Source of the DNA: Cycas panzhihuaensis
Lineage: Eukaryota > Cycadophyta
Length of the DNA stretch: 64,000 nt
Reading direction: 5' to 3'
NCBI GenBank assembly: GCA_023213395.1
Contig: CM041465.1
Coordinates: forward strand, 251,293,741-251,357,740
This document shows positions 23,764 to 37,470 of this stretch, piece by piece. The stretch's first letter is position 1. Each line of letters opens with the position of its first letter. The position numbers and the translations under genes were made by a program. Below the pieces are notes generated by a model. The model had not been told where the DNA came from and ran no database searches. It saw only the letters and a list, made by a program, of their open reading frames with translations.

Positions 23764-25360
23764 ACAAACTCAACCCCTACAAAGTTCTCAACACTCATTA
23801 GTAGAAGAAATAACCTTGGTTTGACTCCTTAGTTATACTTGAAGTTATCACACTTAGCTATAGTTATTTCACTTAGCCATAATAATCTTATAAGTTATTA
23901 AATATTGCCACATCAAGCCTAAGGTAGCCAAATCCTCACAAGGAGAGAGATAGGCTTATAAATTATTAAAAACCACTTTGGGTAGCCCATGCAAAGACAC
24001 CCCAAGATTTATTACCTAGATGTAATTACTACAAGCATGGTAGGCCATAAAGGAGAAAATCTTCAAATTTTCTAAGGCTAAAATTTTAAGTTTATTTGAC
24101 TTGGAATGCTACTTCTAATTTTCCCTTAGGAATATTCTAACATTTAAATAAAATATATTGCAACAAGCCTTACTAATTAATTTTGAGGATAAAACACTTT
24201 ATAGAGATGGTTGTAATAATAAGGGTTAGAACTCCATTTGAGAACCTATAAACCCATTACCATAGAATATAATAAGAGATGAAAGATACTTCAAATTAGT
24301 TCATTTGGATTATAAGACCATGCAGATGAAATAGGAGAGTAGTTAAGGGATTTATAATCCTTTATTAAAGAGATCAAGGTAGAACCTAATGTCCTTATAA
24401 TGGAAAATTCCAAGTAATGCTAAATATATATTAGCACCTCAAAATAATCTGACAATAGAGGATCATAAGGTTTTTATTACAATGTGAAGTTGTCAACTTA
24501 TGCCTTAAATAGAGATGTAGATGCAAATAAATAATTAGAAAAAATCATAAGCTTATTTAAAACCCTTAGCATTAGTAATACCCTAGATCAACTAACATTT
24601 ACCATTAAGTACTTATTAGGATATATGCACCTACATGTAATAGGTTGGAAAATGAAGCACCCTAAAATTGAAGTTTTCAAAAAATTCAAGGAGACTTTTA
24701 GGGAATAAATGGAGGAAAATTAGAGGGACCTATACCACAATCAATTAGGTTATTATTTTCTAGAAGATAAGCTAATGTAACAATACACATAAGCATTTGA
24801 GAAGTTATAGACTAAGGTTGGCTCTAGATCTAAAGACGCTTTGCCCTTCTACATAAGTAACTTATGTGATAAAATTTATGAATATGTACACTAGTTTAAT
24901 CATAATATACTTGAGAGTTCTATCTACCTTATTTGTTAGACTAAAGTTAGTTAGGCATTAAGCCCAATCAAATATATTGCAAGCTAGTGAAGATTATTAT
25001 TCATAGAAGACTAGCCCTATAAACTAGTAACTCAACCTCCCAACCTTTAATTTCCAACATACTCATTAGGAGAGAAGACCTAAAGAGAGCAAGAAAAATA
25101 GCACAATGGCTCTACTATGGTTGTAACTTAAAGTAAAATAAGGTACATAAATAATTAGGAGCAAGTCAATGTGGTAAAAATAGAAGATAATTAGGATAAT
25201 ATGTAGGGGGATACATAGATGGATATCTTGGAGGACTAGCATTATGAGGAAGTTTGAACAAATATGACATTGGATGATGTGCACCCTAAGATATTTGTGG
25301 TAGTAATATAAAGTATTTAATAATAAAACACAATAAAGAGATATAAGTATATTTAAAAGT
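23764..25360 (+). pseudogene. Gypsy C gag remnant
   Basis: From about 24650 a plus frame reads like Ty3 capsid (FREQMEEN, FLEDKLM, KVGSRSKDALPFYISNLCDKIYEYV) with many stops. 23764 to about 24600 has no clear coding; it may be leader or decayed gag start. Confidence 0.6.
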
Positions 25361-25700
25361 AAATGTTATCGGTACTTATAGGCCTTAAAAACATGCATAA
25401 CTTCATCAACATAAGTGTCATAAGGAGTCTTGGATTCTATATGGAGAAAGATAAACCTTTCAACAAATTAGTGCTAGGTGGTCACTCAATTTCATGTGAT
25501 AAGGAAAGAAGACATTAACAATTTTAGTGTAGTTGGGTGTCATTTTATATAGATTTCTACACACTTAGCATTGAAGGTTTTAATGTAGTACATAGGGCCA
25601 AATATCTAAAAACATTAAGCATATACACCCTCAACCACTCAAAGAAATACATCTATTTCTACATGCATGGTTAGTTATAATAATTATTAGAAATTAATAC
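25361..25700 (+). pseudogene. Gypsy C protease remnant
   Basis: HNFINISVIRSLGF, GGHSISC and FYTLSIEGFNVVHRAKYLKTL follow the order of gypsy aspartic proteases. The catalytic DSG just before HNFI is not recognisable. Confidence 0.65.
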
Positions 25701-25989
25701 CCCAAGTCCTTCATTATTCTTATGAAAAATATTGCAAACTTACTTCATAAGGGAGACACAAGATTCATAGTAGGGACTTCACAATCTAGGGGTAGGATCA
25801 TAAGGACACATTAGTATCCCATCAATAGCAATAGGTCATTAGACTATTAGACCAATATTAAGAAGTTTATCAAGATCCTTGAGTCACACTCTTTTTTTCA
25901 AAGAGTATGGGGTATATTCTCAAGATAAAACCAAGCAAGGGGTTGATAATAATCCAACCATACATGTATAACCATAAATAGAAGATAGA

Positions 25990-26276
25990 AACAAAATGGC
26001 TAATGTAATAACTCTTGGATAATAGAGCTATCGCCATTAGTAAAAACCTTTTTATGGTACTAGTAGTCCTTACAAGAAAGAATGATGGATTATATAAGAT
26101 GTATATTGATTACAAGCTGCTCAATAAGATAATGATTAAGAATAAGTACTTAATTCCATGAATGGGTGATATAACCAATAAACTACATGGAGCAATATAT
26201 TTTCTAAAGAATTACCTTTAATTAGGGTATTACCAAATATCTATTTGATCATAAAATATAGAAAATATGATTTTTC

Positions 26277-26324
<48 letters not shown>

Positions 26325-26553
26325 AGGCTTGCTTGAATTTAAGATCATGTTATTTAGTCTTAAATACACCCACAACATACAATCAATGATGAATTAAGTG
26401 TTTATATCATTCTTAAGACTATTTATTATGGTTTTCTTCCATGATATCCTAGTGTATAGTAAAATATAGGATGATCATCTGAAGCACTTAGAATTAACCA
26501 TATAAACACTAAGGAAAATCAAACTTTATAAAAAAAAATTTAAGTGTTACCTT
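25990..26553 (+). pseudogene. Gypsy C reverse transcriptase remnant
   Basis: VVLTRKNDGLYKMYIDYKLLN, GDITNKLHGAIYFLK, a TA microsatellite, then LLEFKIMLFSL and FFHDILVYSK, where the usual FDD has become FHD. The reading breaks off at 26553 where copia B is inserted and resumes near 31943. Confidence 0.78.
26284..26322. repeat. (TA)n microsatellite inside an RT gene
   Basis: About 19 uninterrupted TA units within the decayed gypsy C RT. Confidence 0.95.
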
Positions 26554-27223
26554 TGTTGAGAAAACTAGGTCCTAATAACTAGAAACCACCACCAAGATCT
26601 AAACTATTTTGTAACTAGTTATTGAAATTGAAACTAAAATTTAACATGCAAGTTTTTAAACCAAAGATAATACAATAAATAAATCAGAAAGCTAAAGCAT
26701 CACATATACACCAGATATAACATGGTAAAACCCTAGCAGTGTGCTAGGAAAATATCCACACAAGAAAGGTATCAAGCTTTATTATCAAAGAATGGAGAAA
26801 TGTACATGATCTGTAGTAGAATACTTGTAGCAACAACAACCAATCACCCTACTCCTCATAGTACATCCAATACATCAAATACCATCAACATAAAAAAAAA
26901 CACCCTAAATTCGATTATATGAAAGAGTCATACAATGCACAAATCTTGACCATAAAATCTAGGGTATTTTGAATGAATGACCATGATTCTCTTTATAATT
27001 TAGTATGTTTCACATTTTTAGCTTTTTGGGTCAAGGGTTATCGCCCCTGAACCTCCTCTTTTCAAAGAGGGAGGGTTTTGACTCCTCACATATCCCCTAG
27101 CCAAGGGGGGCTCTTGGCCTCATTGAATCCCTGTACAGAATTTTGGGGAGGGGGGGGGGGGAACTGTACTACCAACCTGTCAAAATTTTTGCCTCAAAAA
27201 CATTGTTGTCACATTATCTAATA
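26554..27223 (-). repeat. Copia B 3' LTR
   Basis: Plus-strand start TGTTGAGAAAACTAGG, 670 bp, matching 31268-31937. Contains an expanded run of 12 G at 27150-27161 where the partner has five. Confidence 0.87.
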
Positions 27224-27236
27224 ATTTTCACCTTGA
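27224..27236 (-). promoter_or_regulatory. Copia B polypurine tract
   Basis: Coding strand TCAAGGTGAAAAT lies against the LTR start; decayed from the usual G-rich form. Confidence 0.6.
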
Positions 27237-27351
27237 CAATAATTTACCTGATATTTTTCTTGGACCATTCATTACCTTTTCTACAAGCCAAAGTCAAACA
27301 TCATTTGAATTTCTCTAATAGTACTAATTTTGTGAACATGTCAGCATAATT

Positions 27352-27640
27352 CTATTTTGTGTTAACCTTCTTAAGTGTCACTTCACCTACTTCCATAACC
27401 TGTTTAACAAAATGGTATTTAAGAGCAATATGCTTTATCCTACTATGATAAACTAGATTCTTTGCTAAATAAATGGCACTTTGACTGTCACAAAATACCT
27501 TAACCTTTTCCTGTTTCCTTCCAAACTCAACTAATAGATCCTGCAACTAGATTGTTTCATTACAAGCATATGCTACAGTAACATATTCTGCTTATGTAGT
27601 TGATAATGCAATTGTTCTCTATAATTTTAACATCTAACTA
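27352..27640 (-). pseudogene. Copia B RNase H remnant
   Basis: VFCDSQSAIYLAKN and IKHIALKYHFVKQ, the conserved end of copia RNase H, are open from 27546 to 27352. Upstream the first catalytic region (around 27570-27640) is broken by stops. Confidence 0.8.
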
Positions 27641-28860
27641 ACTGGGTTATTTGCAAGAGTAAACATATGACCCAAAGTAGACCTTCTCTTATCTAAATCT
27701 CTTAAAAAGTCTGACTCAATATATCTATAAACCTGATTACTTGTACCACCAAAGGTGATGTAATAGTCACTTGTGCCCCTCAAATACCGAAGTATCCATT
27801 TCACTGTAGCCTAATGTTCCTTTCTTAGATTTGCTATAAACTTACTAACTACATTGATTGCATGTGAAATGTCAATTCTTGTACATACCATGGCATACAA
27901 CAAACTTCCTATTGTATTAGTATAAGGTATATGAGATATATAATCCTTTTCTTATTTAGTACTAAGACTCATACTCGAAGAAAACTTGAAATGGGAAGCC
28001 AACAAGATACTAATTGGTTTCACATTTGCCATACCAAATCTGGTTAGTACCTTCTCCACATATTTTTGCTGTGATAACCATAGCTTATTATTTTTCCTAT
28101 CTCTATGTATCTCCATGCCTAAGATTTATTTTATAGCTTCTAGATTCTTCATATCAAAACTCTTAGTCAATTGAGCCTTTAACTTGTTGATTTTAGCCAT
28201 GCTTATGCTTGCAACCAGTATGTCATCAACATACAATACCAAGATAATGAATAAGCCATTGTCCAATAATTTAAAGTAAACACAATGATCATACTCACTT
28301 GTTTTAAAATTTTGGCTCTCCATTAAGGTATCAAACTTTATGTACCATTATCTGGGTGATTACTTCAGGCCATACAATGGTTTTCTAATCCTGTAAATAA
28401 ATCTTTTCTTGCTATCTTGTACAAATGCTTTTGGCTAATCTATATAGATCTCCTCATCTAAATCTCCATGTAAAAAAGTTATTTTTACATCTAACTACTC
28501 TAACTCCAAATCAAGAGAAGCTACTAATTCTAATAGAACCTGAATTGAAACAAGTTTAATAACTAGTGAAAAATCTTATAAAAATCAATATCTATTTTAT
28601 GTGCAAAGCCTTTAACCACCAGTCTTGCCTTGTATTTATCAACCTTTCTATTAACATCTATTTTCTTCTTGAAAACCCGCTTATAACTAATAGTCTTCCT
28701 ATCATGTAGAAGTTCTACCAAGTCCTATGAATTATTTTTCTTCAATGTATCTATCTCTTCCTGCATAGCCCTCTTCCACTTCTCACTATTAATATCATCT
28801 ATTGCTTCTTAATAGTATGTAGACTCACTATCATTAGAAACTAAAGTAATAGAAATAGAA
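27641..28860 (-). pseudogene. Copia B reverse transcriptase remnant
   Basis: The open piece 28126-28323 holds the active site VLYVDDILVAS with both Asp residues. Stops on both sides split the domain. Confidence 0.82.
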
Positions 28861-29813
28861 AGGTTATACCTATCAAGTGGATGACTAACTCATGTAGATC
28901 TTCTAATAGTTGGTGGAGGAATATCCACATACTCCTATAAGTCTGCTATAAATTCATCTTTAAAAAGCTCTTCCTACTTTTCCATTTATAAAGATGATTG
29001 GGTCTCAAGCTTGCCTTGTTAATGTTTAGCTTTTTACTCCTATTTCACTTCAACTTCTATACTATCTAATTTTAGAAAGAGAGATTCGTCAAACATAACA
29101 TCTTTATTAATAATGATTTTATGGATAGTAGGGTCCCTCAACCTGTATCCCTTCACACCATCTTTATTACCATAATTAATAAAGATACATCTCTTAGATT
29201 TTAAGTCTAACTTTGAACGTTGACTTTTATTAGCCAAGGCATAAGCATCATAACCAAAAACTTTTAAATTTGACTAGTCATATAGATATTTAGTCTATAC
29301 CTCTTCAGGAGTCTTGTAATTTATTACACGTGATGGTGACTTATTTACCAAATAATAAGATGTCTGAACAACTTCTGCCCACAAGCCCTACTCCACTCCT
29401 ATATTACTTAGGATGCTTCTTGCTCTTTCCAAGAGTGTCCTATTTATGTACTCAGCTATTCCATTCTGCTGTAGAGTATAGCTAGTGGTCTTATACTTTT
29501 TAATCTTAACTTCTCTACAATAGTTCTCAAACTCCAAAGAGTTGAACTCGCCTCCATTATCAATTCTTAAATATTTGATTAACTTGCTAGTGCTCTTCTC
29601 AACTAGAGCCTTGAACTACTTAAACACATTGAAAACTTTAGATTTCCTTTTTAAAAAATAGACCCATACCTTTCTGGAGTAATCATTTATGAATGTGACA
29701 AAGTACAATGATCCTCCATAAGATATTATAGGGGTTGGTCCCCATACATTCGATTGTATATAATCTACAACACCTTTATTAGTATGACTCCCTACTTTAA
29801 ACCTAAGTCTACA
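28861..29813 (-). pseudogene. Copia B integrase core and C-terminal remnant
   Basis: 29040-29237 encodes the post-integrase KRCIFINYGNKDGVKGYRL block with DVMFDES. 29240-29813 reads as a broken integrase core. Confidence 0.75.
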
Positions 29814-30420
29814 CTACTTTCTAAAAATATAATATTTATAAAAAGTTAAATATGAAAGTTGCAAGTTAAGAAGCAACTTATAGTTCATCAACACCTTAAG
29901 TCCTCTCTCACTCATGTGCCCAAGTCTCTGATGCCATAATTGAGCTAGATCTTCTGTAGTTTTTAATGTTGTAGCTACATGGATGACATCTATACTTCCC
30001 ACCAAAATATAAAGGTTTCCTTTCTTTAAGGCTTTCATAACAACCAAGGCGTCGTTTGACACCTTCAAGACTCCTTCATGACCTATGTACTTATAACCAT
30101 TAGAATCTAGTTCACCCAAGGAAATTAGATTCCTTTTTAGATCAAGTACATGCCTTACTTTAGATAATGTTCTCACTACACCATCGAACATTTTAATTAT
30201 GATGCTACCAATGCTCACTATCTTACAGGAAACTTCATTTTCCATAAGCACGTCACCACCATCAAGAGGTTGGTATGATCAAAACTAACTCTTGTATGGA
30301 CACATATGGTGTGAAGCACCCGAATCCAATAACTAATCATGATAATAATGGGAAATATTATAAGCAACCAAGATATCATCATTATATATACCTTGATTCG
30401 ACTCCACATGATTAGCCTCC
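29814..30420 (-). pseudogene. Copia B protease and GAG-pre-integrase
   Basis: Protease DSGASHHMCPY lies near 30300-30327 directly after a TAG. The 145-codon open piece below it carries KVRHVLDLKRNLISLGELD and the integrase zinc-domain start LWHQRLGHMSERGLKVL. The Cys pair that follows is missing. Confidence 0.82.
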
Positions 30421-31253
30421 TTGGTGGGATCTTTGTTTTTCTAAAACTCCTTCTTTTTATAGCAATCCTTCTTGAGGTGACTTGTATTATTCTAGTGCCA
30501 ACATCTGAGCTTGTTTTTCTTACCTTTTAACTTTGACCTCAATATATCCCTAGAGCTTTATCGTCTCTCAATCGTTCTGCCCCTTACTGTCGTAGCTTTT
30601 GGTGCAGAGGTTTCAAGACTAGACTTCCTCCTCACCCCTTCTATCAGCATAGTACTCATAATAGAATCATAGTTTAATTCATCTATAGTGCTAAAACTAA
30701 TTAAGGTGATAATATTAACCCAAGATTCTGGTAATAAACATAACAAGATAACAACCTTGTTCTCATTCTCAATCGTGATATCAATATTAGCCAACTAATA
30801 AATAAGAGTATTGAAGATATTTAAATGAGGAACAAGTTTTTTACCTTCCTTTATATGCAATGAGTACAATTTCTTCTTCAAGTAGATTTGATTCATCACT
30901 GATTTGGTCATGTACAAGCTTTCTAATCAGGTCCATAATCCTACTATTGTCTTCTCCCCTACAATGTTAAACATAACTTTGTCTGCTAAGTACAATCATA
31001 TTATGCTAAGAATCCTTTTGTCCAGTTCATCATATTCATCATCGTCCATCCCTGTGAGTTTCTTTGATTTACTTACAAGAGATCTATACAAACCCTGTTG
31101 TACTAGACATCATGCGCTTTCAACTTCCATAACTCAAAGTTATTATTGCCATTGAATTTCTCCACCTCAAACTTTGCATTTGCTAGTTTTTCCTTTTGGT
31201 ATAGAAAAAGCCAATACGAAACCCTTCACAAACTCGTTGTAAAAATAAACTTG
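30421..31253 (-). pseudogene. Copia B gag remnant
   Basis: 30558-30794 encodes a UBN2-like gag C-terminus (VVILLCLLPESWVNIITLI). A degenerate CCHC knuckle ending HLKKDC lies near 30470-30515. The rest up to the primer site is broken. Confidence 0.7.
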
Positions 31254-31265
31254 GCTCTGATACCA
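31254..31265 (-). promoter_or_regulatory. Copia B primer binding site
   Basis: Coding strand TGGTATCAGAGC, a perfect initiator tRNA-Met complement, 2 bp inside the 5' LTR. Confidence 0.92.
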
Positions 31266-31267
31266 CT

Positions 31268-31937
31268 TATTAAGAAAACTAGGTCCCAATAACTAGAAAC
31301 TGCCACTAAGATCTGAACTATTTTATAACTAGTTATAGGAATTGAAATTGAAATTTAACATGCAAGTTTTTAAACCAGAGATAATACAATAAATAAATTA
31401 GAAAGCTAAGGCATCACATATACACTAGATATAATGTGGTAAAACCCTAATAGTATACTAGGGAAACATCTATATAGGAAAAGTATCGAGCTTTATTATC
31501 AAAGAATGGATAAATATACATGATCTATAGTAGAATACTGACAATAACATCAACTAGCTACCCTACTTCTCATAGCACATCCAATGTATCGAATACCATC
31601 AACATAACAAAAAAACACCCTAAATTGGGCTATATAAGAGAGTTATATAAGGCATAAATCTCAACCATCAAATCTGGGGTGTTTTGAATGAATGACCTCG
31701 ATTTTCTTTACAATTTAGTATGTTTCACAGTGTTAGCTTTTTGGGTCAGGGGCTACTACCCCTAAACCCTCTCTTTGTAGGCGGGGAGAGGAGGGTGGGT
31801 TCTAGCTCCCCCTACACCCCGGCCAAGGGGAGTGCCCTACCCCTCTTGGATCCCCCTGCAAAAGTTTGGGGGAGAAACTGCGCTACCAACCTATCAAAAC
31901 TTTTGCCTCCAAAACATTGTTATCACATCATCTAACA
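31268..31937 (-). repeat. Copia B 5' LTR
   Basis: 670 bp. Coding-strand start TGTTAGATGATGTGA. The other terminus reads TA instead of TG by one G-to-A change. Confidence 0.87.
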
Positions 31938-31942
31938 ACTTT

Positions 31943-33972
31943 ACCAATAAATATTAGAGTACCTTGACCATATGATATCATAAAAAGAAGTGTAGATAGG
32001 CTTATCCAAGGTAAAAGCTATTATTGATTAGCTTACACCCTAGAATCTATATAAGAATTTTTATTAATAGACTATTATATAAAGTTTATAAAGGGATATA
32101 TGATTATAATAAGGCCACTTATTGATTTATGTAAGAAGAATAAGTTTAAATGGGATGACACAGATGAGCACAACTTCAATAACCTTAAGATGGTAGTGAC
32201 CTTTTCCTAACTTTTCATGACAGAGTACGATACACTAGGAAATATAATTTAAGTGGTATTACTTTAGAATGATAGACCAGTCACCTTTGAAAATTAGAAA
32301 TTGAACTTAATAGAAAGGATAAAAAATACTTTTGACAAAGGAATGCTTGTAATTCTCCACATCCCAACAAAATAGAGGTAATATCTATTAAGAAATAAGT
32401 TCATGAAGAATGATAAATATGGGTTAGTAAGGTATAGGACTATGATTTTATGATAACCTACAAAAGGGAAAAGGTGACATAATAACATATGCTCTTTTTA
32501 AGAAAATTGAAAAAGAGAACTATACAATAGTATTAATTGCTTAGCCTTCATAGCTAACTAGACTCCACTTGGAGTATACCACAATTTAGAAGGTTGATCA
32601 ACTCATTGAAAGATATAATGACAAGATAGTATGACCAAATTAGATTATTAATGGCAATACTTCATTACATAAATGTAGGATCTACCCACCTAACAAGTTA
32701 AATCTAAAAAATAAAGTACTTTAAGAGCATCACCATACCTTGACAATTAGCCATTTAGGGTTCACTAAGACATGAAAGGATAAAATGTTTCTTTTATTAG
32801 AGAGAATGAACATAGGCATAAAGATCTTCGTGTTAAAATATGACAGTTGCTAGAGACAAAAAATAAAATACATATAAAATATTAAACTACTACAACCATC
32901 ACAGATCCCAATTTCGAAATGGGAAGAGATATCAATAGACTTTATCATAAGGCTACCAAATTTTGAGGGAGAAGATGATATATTTATAATTGTTGACCAC
33001 CTTACCAAGTATGCCAAATTTATTCTAATGTAGTTACTTATGATGCTTTATAAATTATTAATCTTTTCATGAAAAATATTTATAGACTATATGGTTTTAC
33101 TAAAAGGATTGTTTCTAATAAAGATCTCAAGTTTACTAGCAACTTTTAGAAGGAACTATTTAAATTAATAAGGATAAAACCTATGATGGTTTTATCATAT
33201 GACTCGTAAATAAATGACTAGTCTAAAATAGTCAACAAGTGCTTAGAAATATATTTAAAGGTTACATTGAAGAGAATCAAATCAAATGGGTAAAGTGAAT
33301 CTACTTAGTAGAATATTGGTGTAAGAAAACTTATCATTTAATGGTATACATGGCCCCTTTCACAACCCTATATGATTACCAACCACTAGTTGCAATGGAC
33401 TATTTGTAAGTAGTTGTATGGGCACCAATAATATAGGAACTAATCCAATAAGATGGGTAAATATATAAGGAAATAAAAAGTAACTATGATATAACCAAAA
33501 ACCAAATAAAATTACAAGCAAATAAAGAGTGAACTAAAAGGGAATTCAAAGTAGGATACTAGGTGTACACACGTTTTTAACCTCACAAGCAAGTGCCACT
33601 ATGACAACAAGGAAGATCTAAGCTCATATTAAGACTCTACAAATAATACTAGTTAAGGAGGAAAGTAGTTAAAGTTTTATATACCCTTGACTTGTCCCCT
33701 TAAGGTTAAATCCATTATGTGTTTCATGTCTCAAGTTTGAAGAAGAAGGTGGATCCCAATATCAATCCCTCGATAGAGTTACCTATCATTATTAAGGAAA
33801 AGAAGACAATCTTGGAACCACACAACATACTTGAGACACAACTAAATGAACTTTGATCCATTATAGTAACAAAATATCTTATCAAGTGAAAAGGTTTATT
33901 AGAAGAAGATATAATATCAGAATCTGAGTTTGTTGACCAATATTCTAAGCTTTATGGGTAAAGGCTTTTCTT
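31943..33972 (+). pseudogene. Gypsy C RNase H, integrase and chromodomain
   Basis: Resumes after copia B. KFIKGYMII and KFKWDDTDEHNF end the RT. RNase H (about 32230-32510) includes DRPVTFEN-like sequence. Integrase zinc region is at about 32725-32850, and LPNFEGEDDIFIIVDHLTKYAKF is readable at 32950-33020. A chromodomain (ILETQLNEL ... TKYLIKWKGLLEEDI) lies at about 33810-33920. Many TAG and TAA stops. Confidence 0.78.
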
Positions 33973-34330
<358 letters not shown>

Positions 34331-36083
34331 GCATAATTATTAAGTGCAAATTGTACAAGTGATATTTTGTGTTTCTTACTAATATTAAAGGTTACAAAAT
34401 AATTTTTAACTAGTTGGATCTAAGATCTATATCTTACAAAGTCTCCTTTCCCATTACAATTTTGATTTATGATATTCTCTAATTGGCTTATATCTTAAAG
34501 TGTTTGTCGTTCCTTATCCATTCTTAGCTTCTTAATTGGTTATTCCTCTTTAGGATTTAATGGTGCATTTTACCTCTTTGATGCCTTTGGTTTAGTATCT
34601 ACATGAGTTAATGCTCCCTCTCTAGGGGGCTATTTGTTCCTTTAATACTAGTCCTTCTTTACTAGAAGGCTCTTCAGTTAACTCTTTAAAGAGTATGTTG
34701 AAGTCATCAATTTCTTAATTGAATTGCTCAAGATCCTAGATCTTGGCTTGAAGTTTGATAATCTTTTGTTGCATCTTATATATCATTATTAATTACTCAT
34801 CAAATAACTCTCATAGATGCTTGGGTTCCTCTAACCTAGATTATTCCCTTATTGCCATTTAGGACATGGGCCTTAAGGGTGTCCTTATCATTTTCTTTGT
34901 TAAGGACTTATGTTTTTCATGGCCTTTGCCTTTAGGATCATTTTGTCCTATAGTAGAAGCTCTAACTAATGGCTCATCATTTAGACCTCCCATTCTACTT
35001 GACCTAATACCATTGTTAAGAACTAACCTTTCCTTAGGACTTCTCCCTTAATAATCTATAATTACACATAAGAGTTTTAGTTAATTATTAGTTAATTATC
35101 TTGTTAAGGAAGGATAAGTTCATGGATTTGGTTAAGAATGAGTGTTTCCACATGATAAAACCCATTGTAAGGCATTCTTGTATGCATTGCTTGTTGTTGA
35201 CCTGTACCACTAATGGAAGTTAACCACAACTATGGTTAAATTATTAATTATTGAAGTCTACTTCAACCTTAGATATTATTAAATAGTCATTTTATTACTA
35301 TATATAGATCATTATCATTCATTTGTAAAACATCTTTCTAGTTCTAAACCAATTTGGGTCTTTAAGACTAATTTTAGACTCCTCAGAGTTTATTTCAACT
35401 TTCTATTTAGGATTTCTATATTTTATGAAGTGGATCTAGATCTGAGATTGCTCTATTACCCCTACCCTTAAGCTAGAATAATGTCTTACATGTCCTCCTT
35501 TGTAATACTCTACTTTCTTATGGTCAATTTTTTCGAGGTTAAGTTGAAGGTGGAAATCTCTCATGTCAACATAGGTTTCACACCATATTAAGGCTCACTC
35601 TATCATGTTGATTTCTACCACATAAATTTTTTAGTTTTTAATGAGCTATTACAACTTGAAGTATGCCTCCAAGTTATATAACCAACTATCCAAGGCTTGA
35701 GCATTAATAGTTCTATTAAACGTGGGTATGGTGATTCTAAGATCTAGTTTAAATTGAGGTCACTAGAGAGGAATGACTATAGGAACTCATTTTGCGTGAG
35801 CCTACTAAACCATGATCTACAAAAACATTAGCAACATGTTGTTCATTGGCTATATCTAAGCTTGGTTTTATTCTCAAGGGACTTGTGCTTGGGCTTAACT
35901 TTATTCTTGTTGTGCTTCCAAGAATATTTACCAAGGGTCTAATGTGATTTTGATGCCTTCTTTTACCTCATCATTAGAGGGCATTTACCTATCCCAATGA
36001 AACATGGTGTTGGTAAAGAATGAGGAGAAATAGAAGATTGGGAAGCTTTTGAAAATTGAGTACAACTTCAAGTCAGATCTTAA
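34331..36083 (-). other. Unassigned region with minus-strand coding-like remnants
   Basis: On the minus strand, 34400-35060 reads as broken charged sequence with gag-like composition (Lys/Glu-rich, KKLRMDKERQTL). It ends near a primer-site-like sequence. It is plausibly the 5' part of a minus-strand LTR element, but no domain is certain. Confidence 0.35.
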
Positions 36084-36096
36084 GGCTTTGATACCA
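36084..36096 (-). promoter_or_regulatory. Candidate primer binding site of an unclassified element
   Basis: Coding strand TGGTATCAAAGCC resembles the initiator tRNA-Met complement. No LTR pair was found around it. Confidence 0.5.
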
Positions 36097-37470
36097 ACTA
36101 ACATACTACAAGGAAAGGGAAGGAGAATTCTAAAATATCTAAACGAGGCTTGGGAAGAAAATTAAAGTACATAATAATAATTTACTTAAAGAATCATGGA
36201 GAGGAATAAAGAAATGAGTAGTTGGGATACATCGCTATTTATGTTGTTTTTAGTGACATTCTTGTCTATGCATATTGGTCTAGGAAGGCCTTCTTGGAAG
36301 CATTTCCTACATTTGTTCCACTATGTTCCAAGTATTGTTTTGGCTATTGATGCCATTTCGTTGCCATTTCCATAGTATTACAGAGGCATTATGCTAGAGG
36401 TCATGTTCCACCAATCATTCCTTAACCATTCCTCCTATAGGTGCCATTACTGCAAGCATTCCTGGAGCACCTGCATAGCATTTCAATGCACAAATTTTGA
36501 TCCATAGACCAAAATGGAGGGGATAATATTCTCTAAGAGTTGAGTTCCTTTTCTTGGTAGCTAATAGAACTGTGTAGAAAAAGAATACTTTTCAAAAGAG
36601 AAGATATAGAGGAAAACAATACTTTACTATTCAACTTCGTGATAATATAATATATAATATTAGATCTCTCTCTCTTTTTAAGATGCTAAGTGCATCATGA
36701 AATAGAGGGGTTATTATAAGAAACTAAAAAATATGTACTTGATTACAAAAATTAAAACTTGGTTACAAATAATTAACATATACGAACTAAATTATTTCTT
36801 AAACCTAAGTTACTTTTGGACTTTAAGTGAACTCAATGTCCAAATAGAAATAAAGTATATATAATATTACATTTTATATTAGATGGATAGGCGATAATCA
36901 CACATTGAAATCATGGCAAATAGGACATTAACATTGCCCATGTTTATGCTAATGATAAATAATGGCTCAAATTATTTTTGGTTATATTGCATATTTTAAT
37001 CTCTTTGAAGTGTTCAAAACAAAAATATACGAAAATAAGGGAATTTGTGCAAGGAACTCAAAATAATAAAACACCAAATATATGTAACAAATGTACACAC
37101 ACACACTTATATGATAGATACATGTTAAAGAAAATACATGCTTCGTTAGAAGAATTAGAAATTAAGTGAATTTTGAAATGAAGGGAGTTCGTTCACGATA
37201 TGTTCTTAAAGCTATGTTATAGAGACATGTTATTGAATGAAAAGTGATTAATTAGTATCCCAATGATCCAGATTTATCCTTCAGGTGCTTATGTTCTTCT
37301 ACAATGTATGAAAATCATTTTTTCGTTGGTTGACTTCAAACGGACAATAATTAGAGACGCTATTCTTGAAAAATGTGGCTGATATTTAGAAGCTCAGGAG
37401 TTAACGTTATCTTTAGAAACCATGGGCGGACGTTGCAGATATTACTTCACATTACATTCTCTTCGAAGAA
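36097..37470. other. Unassigned, LTR-like on the left, upstream of a gene-like exon
   Basis: 36100-36500 would be the LTR belonging to the primer site at 36084 and is rich in CATTCC-type words. 36500-37470 holds nothing recognised apart from short CA and TC runs. Confidence 0.35.

Larger units (their letters stand above)
26554..31937 (-). mobile_element. Ty1/copia element B, nested in gypsy C
   Basis: Two 670 bp LTRs, a primer site, a purine tract and gag-protease-integrase-RT-RNase H remnants on the minus strand, 5384 bp in all. Flanking 5-mers are ACCTT (26549-26553) and ACTTT (31938-31942), a target duplication with one transition. It splits gypsy C between RT and RNase H. Confidence 0.88.
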
